A stretch of 64,000 nt of DNA from positions 1,674,001 to 1,738,000 of the forward strand of contig JAXLXE010000001.1 in the NCBI GenBank assembly GCA_046328115.1. Reading direction: 5' to 3'. The DNA comes from JAXLXE01 sp046328115 (lineage in GTDB: Bacteria > Chloroflexota > UBA6077 > JACCZL01). A program made the position numbers and the translations under genes. Under the pieces are notes generated by a model, which worked only from the letters and a program-made list of their open reading frames with translations, was not told the DNA's origin and did not search any database. Below are positions 62,200 through 64,000 of the stretch, piece by piece. How positions within the stretch are numbered: the first letter of the stretch is position 1; every line of letters begins with the position of its first letter.

Positions 62200-63243
62200 G
62201 TGTCAGGCATAAGAATCGGTGTGATCGGTGCGACCGGCATGGTGGGTCGGGAGTACCCAGACATCATCGCCGCGTCCACGCTAGACGTGGCGGAAGTTCG
62301 GTACTTCGCATCCAGGCGTTCCGTGGGCCAGCGAATGGACTTCCGCGGCCAGTCCATCCCGGTGGAGGAGTTCACCGTGGAGGCGATGCGAGGCCTGGAC
62401 CTGGCGCTCTTCTCCATCTCCACGGAGCTTGCCCGCGAGTACGCTCCCCAGGTGGCTGCTAACGGCACCCTGGTGATCGATGACAGCTCAGCTTTTCGGA
62501 TGGACCCCGGGGTGCCACTGGTGGTGCCGGAGGTGAACGCGCAGGCCGCGTTCCAGCACAAGGGCATCATCGCCGGCCCCAACTGCTCCACCGCCCAGAT
62601 GGTGGTGGCGCTGGCGCCGCTGCACCGCGCCAATCCGCTCAAGCGGGTGGTGGTGGACACCTACCAGGCAGCCTCAGGCGCTGGCAAGGCAGCCATGGAC
62701 GAGCTCTGGGAACAGACCCGGGAGACCCTGGCCGGCAGCCACCCCGAGCCACAGGCCCACCCCCAGTCGCTCGTCTTCAACATCTTCCCTCACATCGACA
62801 GCTTCCGCGACGATGGCTACACCAAGGAGGAGTGGAAGATGCTGGTGGAGACGCGCAAGATCATGGGCATCCCGGATCTGCCGCTTTCCGCCACCTGTGT
62901 GCGCGTTCCCGTGGCGGTGGGACACTCTGAGGCGCTCCACATTGAGTTCCAGCGGCCGATGTCCGCCGCGGAGGCCAGAGCACTGCTGGAGGCCGCTCCG
63001 GGGATCGTCGTGGTAGACGATCCCCTGGCCAAGCGCTACCCGCAGCCTATAGACGCCGCCGGGAAGGACCCCGTGTACGTGGGACGCATCCGAGAGGATG
63101 TCTCCCTTCCTGGCGGAATAGCGTTGTGGTGCGTAGCTGACAACGTGCGGAAGGGCGCCGCGCTCAACGCGGTGCAGATCGCTGAGGTGGTATTCGCGAA
63201 GTCAGCCGTATCAGCCACGCCGGAACCAGTCGCCACCCGTTGA
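62200..63243 (+). CDS. asd: Aspartate-semialdehyde dehydrogenase
   Basis: A 347-aa protein with GVIGATGMVGRE (7-18) for NADP, active-site Cys129 in GPNCSTAQM, and the conserved RVPVAVGHSE segment with the proton-relay His. It reduces aspartyl phosphate to the semialdehyde, the branch substrate for lysine, threonine and methionine. GTG start with AGGAGG 6 nt upstream. It lies 118 bp after dapB, and its stop overlaps the dapA promoter. Confidence 0.95.
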   Translation: MSGIRIGVIGATGMVGREYPDIIAASTLDVAEVRYFASRRSVGQRMDFRGQSIPVEEFTVEAMRGLDLALFSISTELAREYAPQVAANGTLVIDDSSAFRMDPGVPLVVPEVNAQAAFQHKGIIAGPNCSTAQMVVALAPLHRANPLKRVVVDTYQAASGAGKAAMDELWEQTRETLAGSHPEPQAHPQSLVFNIFPHIDSFRDDGYTKEEWKMLVETRKIMGIPDLPLSATCVRVPVAVGHSEALHIEFQRPMSAAEARALLEAAPGIVVVDDPLAKRYPQPIDAAGKDPVYVGRIREDVSLPGGIALWCVADNVRKGAALNAVQIAEVVFAKSAVSATPEPVATR

Positions 63244-63269
63244 CCCATCGGCTACGCCACGGGTATATA
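63240..63269 (+). promoter_or_regulatory. Candidate promoter for dapA
   Basis: TTGACC (63240-63245, overlapping the asd stop), an 18-nt spacer and TATATA (63264-63269), 45 nt before the dapA ATG. Confidence 0.5.
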
Positions 63270-63314
63270 AGCACCAAGCTCGCAGCCGCCATCGCGGCTC
63301 AAAGGAGAAACCAG

Positions 63315-64000
63315 ATGGTCGAGTTCGGACGAGTACTCACCGCCATGGTCACGCCGCTCACCGAGTCGGGTGCCGTGGACTTCGACCGCGCCAAGGAGCT
63401 TGCGCGTGCGCTGATCGATTCCGGCTCTGATGGGCTGGTGGTCAGCGGCACCACGGGCGAGTCACCCACCCTCACGAACGAAGAGAAGCTGCGGCTATTC
63501 CGCGAGGTCAGGTCTGCCATCGGCAACAGCGCGCCGATCGTGGCGGGCACCTGCAACTACAACACCGCGGAGAGCATCGAGCTCAGCAAGGAAGCGGCCC
63601 ACGCCGGCGTAGACGGCATCCTGGGCACGGTTCCTTACTACAACAAGCCGCCGCAGAACTCGCTGTACGAGCACTTCAAGACCATCGCGCAGTCGGTGGA
63701 TCTGCCGATCATCCTCTACAACGTCCCTAGCCGCACGGCCACGAACATGGCCCCAGAGACCACCATCAAGCTGAGCCAGATCCCGAACATCGTGGGGATC
63801 AAGGAGGCGAGCGGGAATCTGGACGGGATCGCCAAGATCATCGAGGAGAGCCGCCCGGGCTTCAAAGTCTGGAGCGGTGACGACGTGATGACGATGCCCA
63901 TCCTGTCCATCGGCGGCTGGGGCATCGTGAGCGTGGCATCCCACCTGGTGGGCATGCAGATCCAGGAGATGATCGCCCACTTCGTGGAAGGCCGGCCGGC
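63315..64000 (+). CDS. dapA: 4-hydroxy-tetrahydrodipicolinate synthase (partial, runs off the window)
   Basis: The first 228 residues of a protein of about 290. SGTTGESPTL (44-53) binds pyruvate, Tyr135 is in ILYNVPSR, and the Schiff-base Lys163 is in GIKEASGN. It condenses pyruvate with aspartate semialdehyde. AAAGGAG lies 7 nt before the ATG. With dapB and asd it makes a dapB-asd-dapA cluster. The 3' end is missing. Confidence 0.95.
   Translation, partial: MVEFGRVLTAMVTPLTESGAVDFDRAKELARALIDSGSDGLVVSGTTGESPTLTNEEKLRLFREVRSAIGNSAPIVAGTCNYNTAESIELSKEAAHAGVDGILGTVPYYNKPPQNSLYEHFKTIAQSVDLPIILYNVPSRTATNMAPETTIKLSQIPNIVGIKEASGNLDGIAKIIEESRPGFKVWSGDDVMTMPILSIGGWGIVSVASHLVGMQIQEMIAHFVEGRP

Overview
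The window is high-GC bacterial DNA. Long P/K/A-rich linkers on lipoprotein solute-binding proteins, several type III CoA-transferases, an AtpZ-led ATP synthase operon and a DUF3151 protein suggest a Chloroflexota-type (or similar high-GC) environmental bacterium. This is inference from gene content; no rRNA or other phylogenetic marker was examined.

Layout. 0.1-3.0 kb: MFS exporter, type II haloacid dehalogenase and a convergent SAM methyltransferase. 3.2-9.7 kb: a complete peptide/nickel-type ABC transporter (binding protein, two permeases, two ATPases), followed by convergent DedA. 10.5-14.2 kb: an acetolactate-synthase-like ThDP enzyme divergent from a Gfo/Idh/MocA oxidoreductase and a cupin. 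14.2-22.6 kb: a long hairpin-rich non-coding leader ending in an intrinsic terminator-like hairpin, then two type III CoA-transferases, two enoyl-CoA hydratases and two FAD enzymes, which together look like a CoA-thioester catabolic pathway. 22.6-26.5 kb: a second binding protein and two permeases, with no ATPases. 26.5-35.2 kb: threonine synthase, a 2-hydroxyacid dehydrogenase, a CinA-type protein, a PAC2 protein, an orphan E1-alpha dehydrogenase subunit, a GT39-like membrane protein and uracil phosphoribosyltransferase.

The 35.2-45.5 kb stretch is a small accessory island. It holds a DUF2971 protein, a 69-aa conserved small protein, a two-TM protein of unknown function, a 1109-aa KAP-type P-loop NTPase with membrane helices, and remnants of five insertion-sequence families (IS21-, IS5-, IS630-, IS66- and ISL3-like). 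Oppositely oriented copies of one 81-bp repeat flank it. This is the best candidate here for an undescribed (perhaps anti-phage) system, but only by analogy.

45.9-51.0 kb holds a cyclase-like gene with an in-frame amber codon, an HpcH/HpaI aldolase, blocks of tandem and dispersed repeats, and a double-domain CoA-transferase in which both catalytic Asp positions are Thr. 51.0-57.7 kb is the F1Fo ATP synthase operon (atpZ/I-B-E-F-H-A-G-D), which stops at a strong terminator without atpC. 57.9-61.2 kb (minus strand) has two small conserved proteins, a shikimate dehydrogenase and a secreted glycosidase-like protein translationally coupled to it. 61.3-64.0 kb holds dapB, asd and the start of dapA (lysine/diaminopimelate pathway); dapA runs off the window.

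Two intergenic repeat families recur: a GCCAGCG/CGCTGGC hairpin element (seven copies) and the 81-bp CGCGATAGCC element (three copies).
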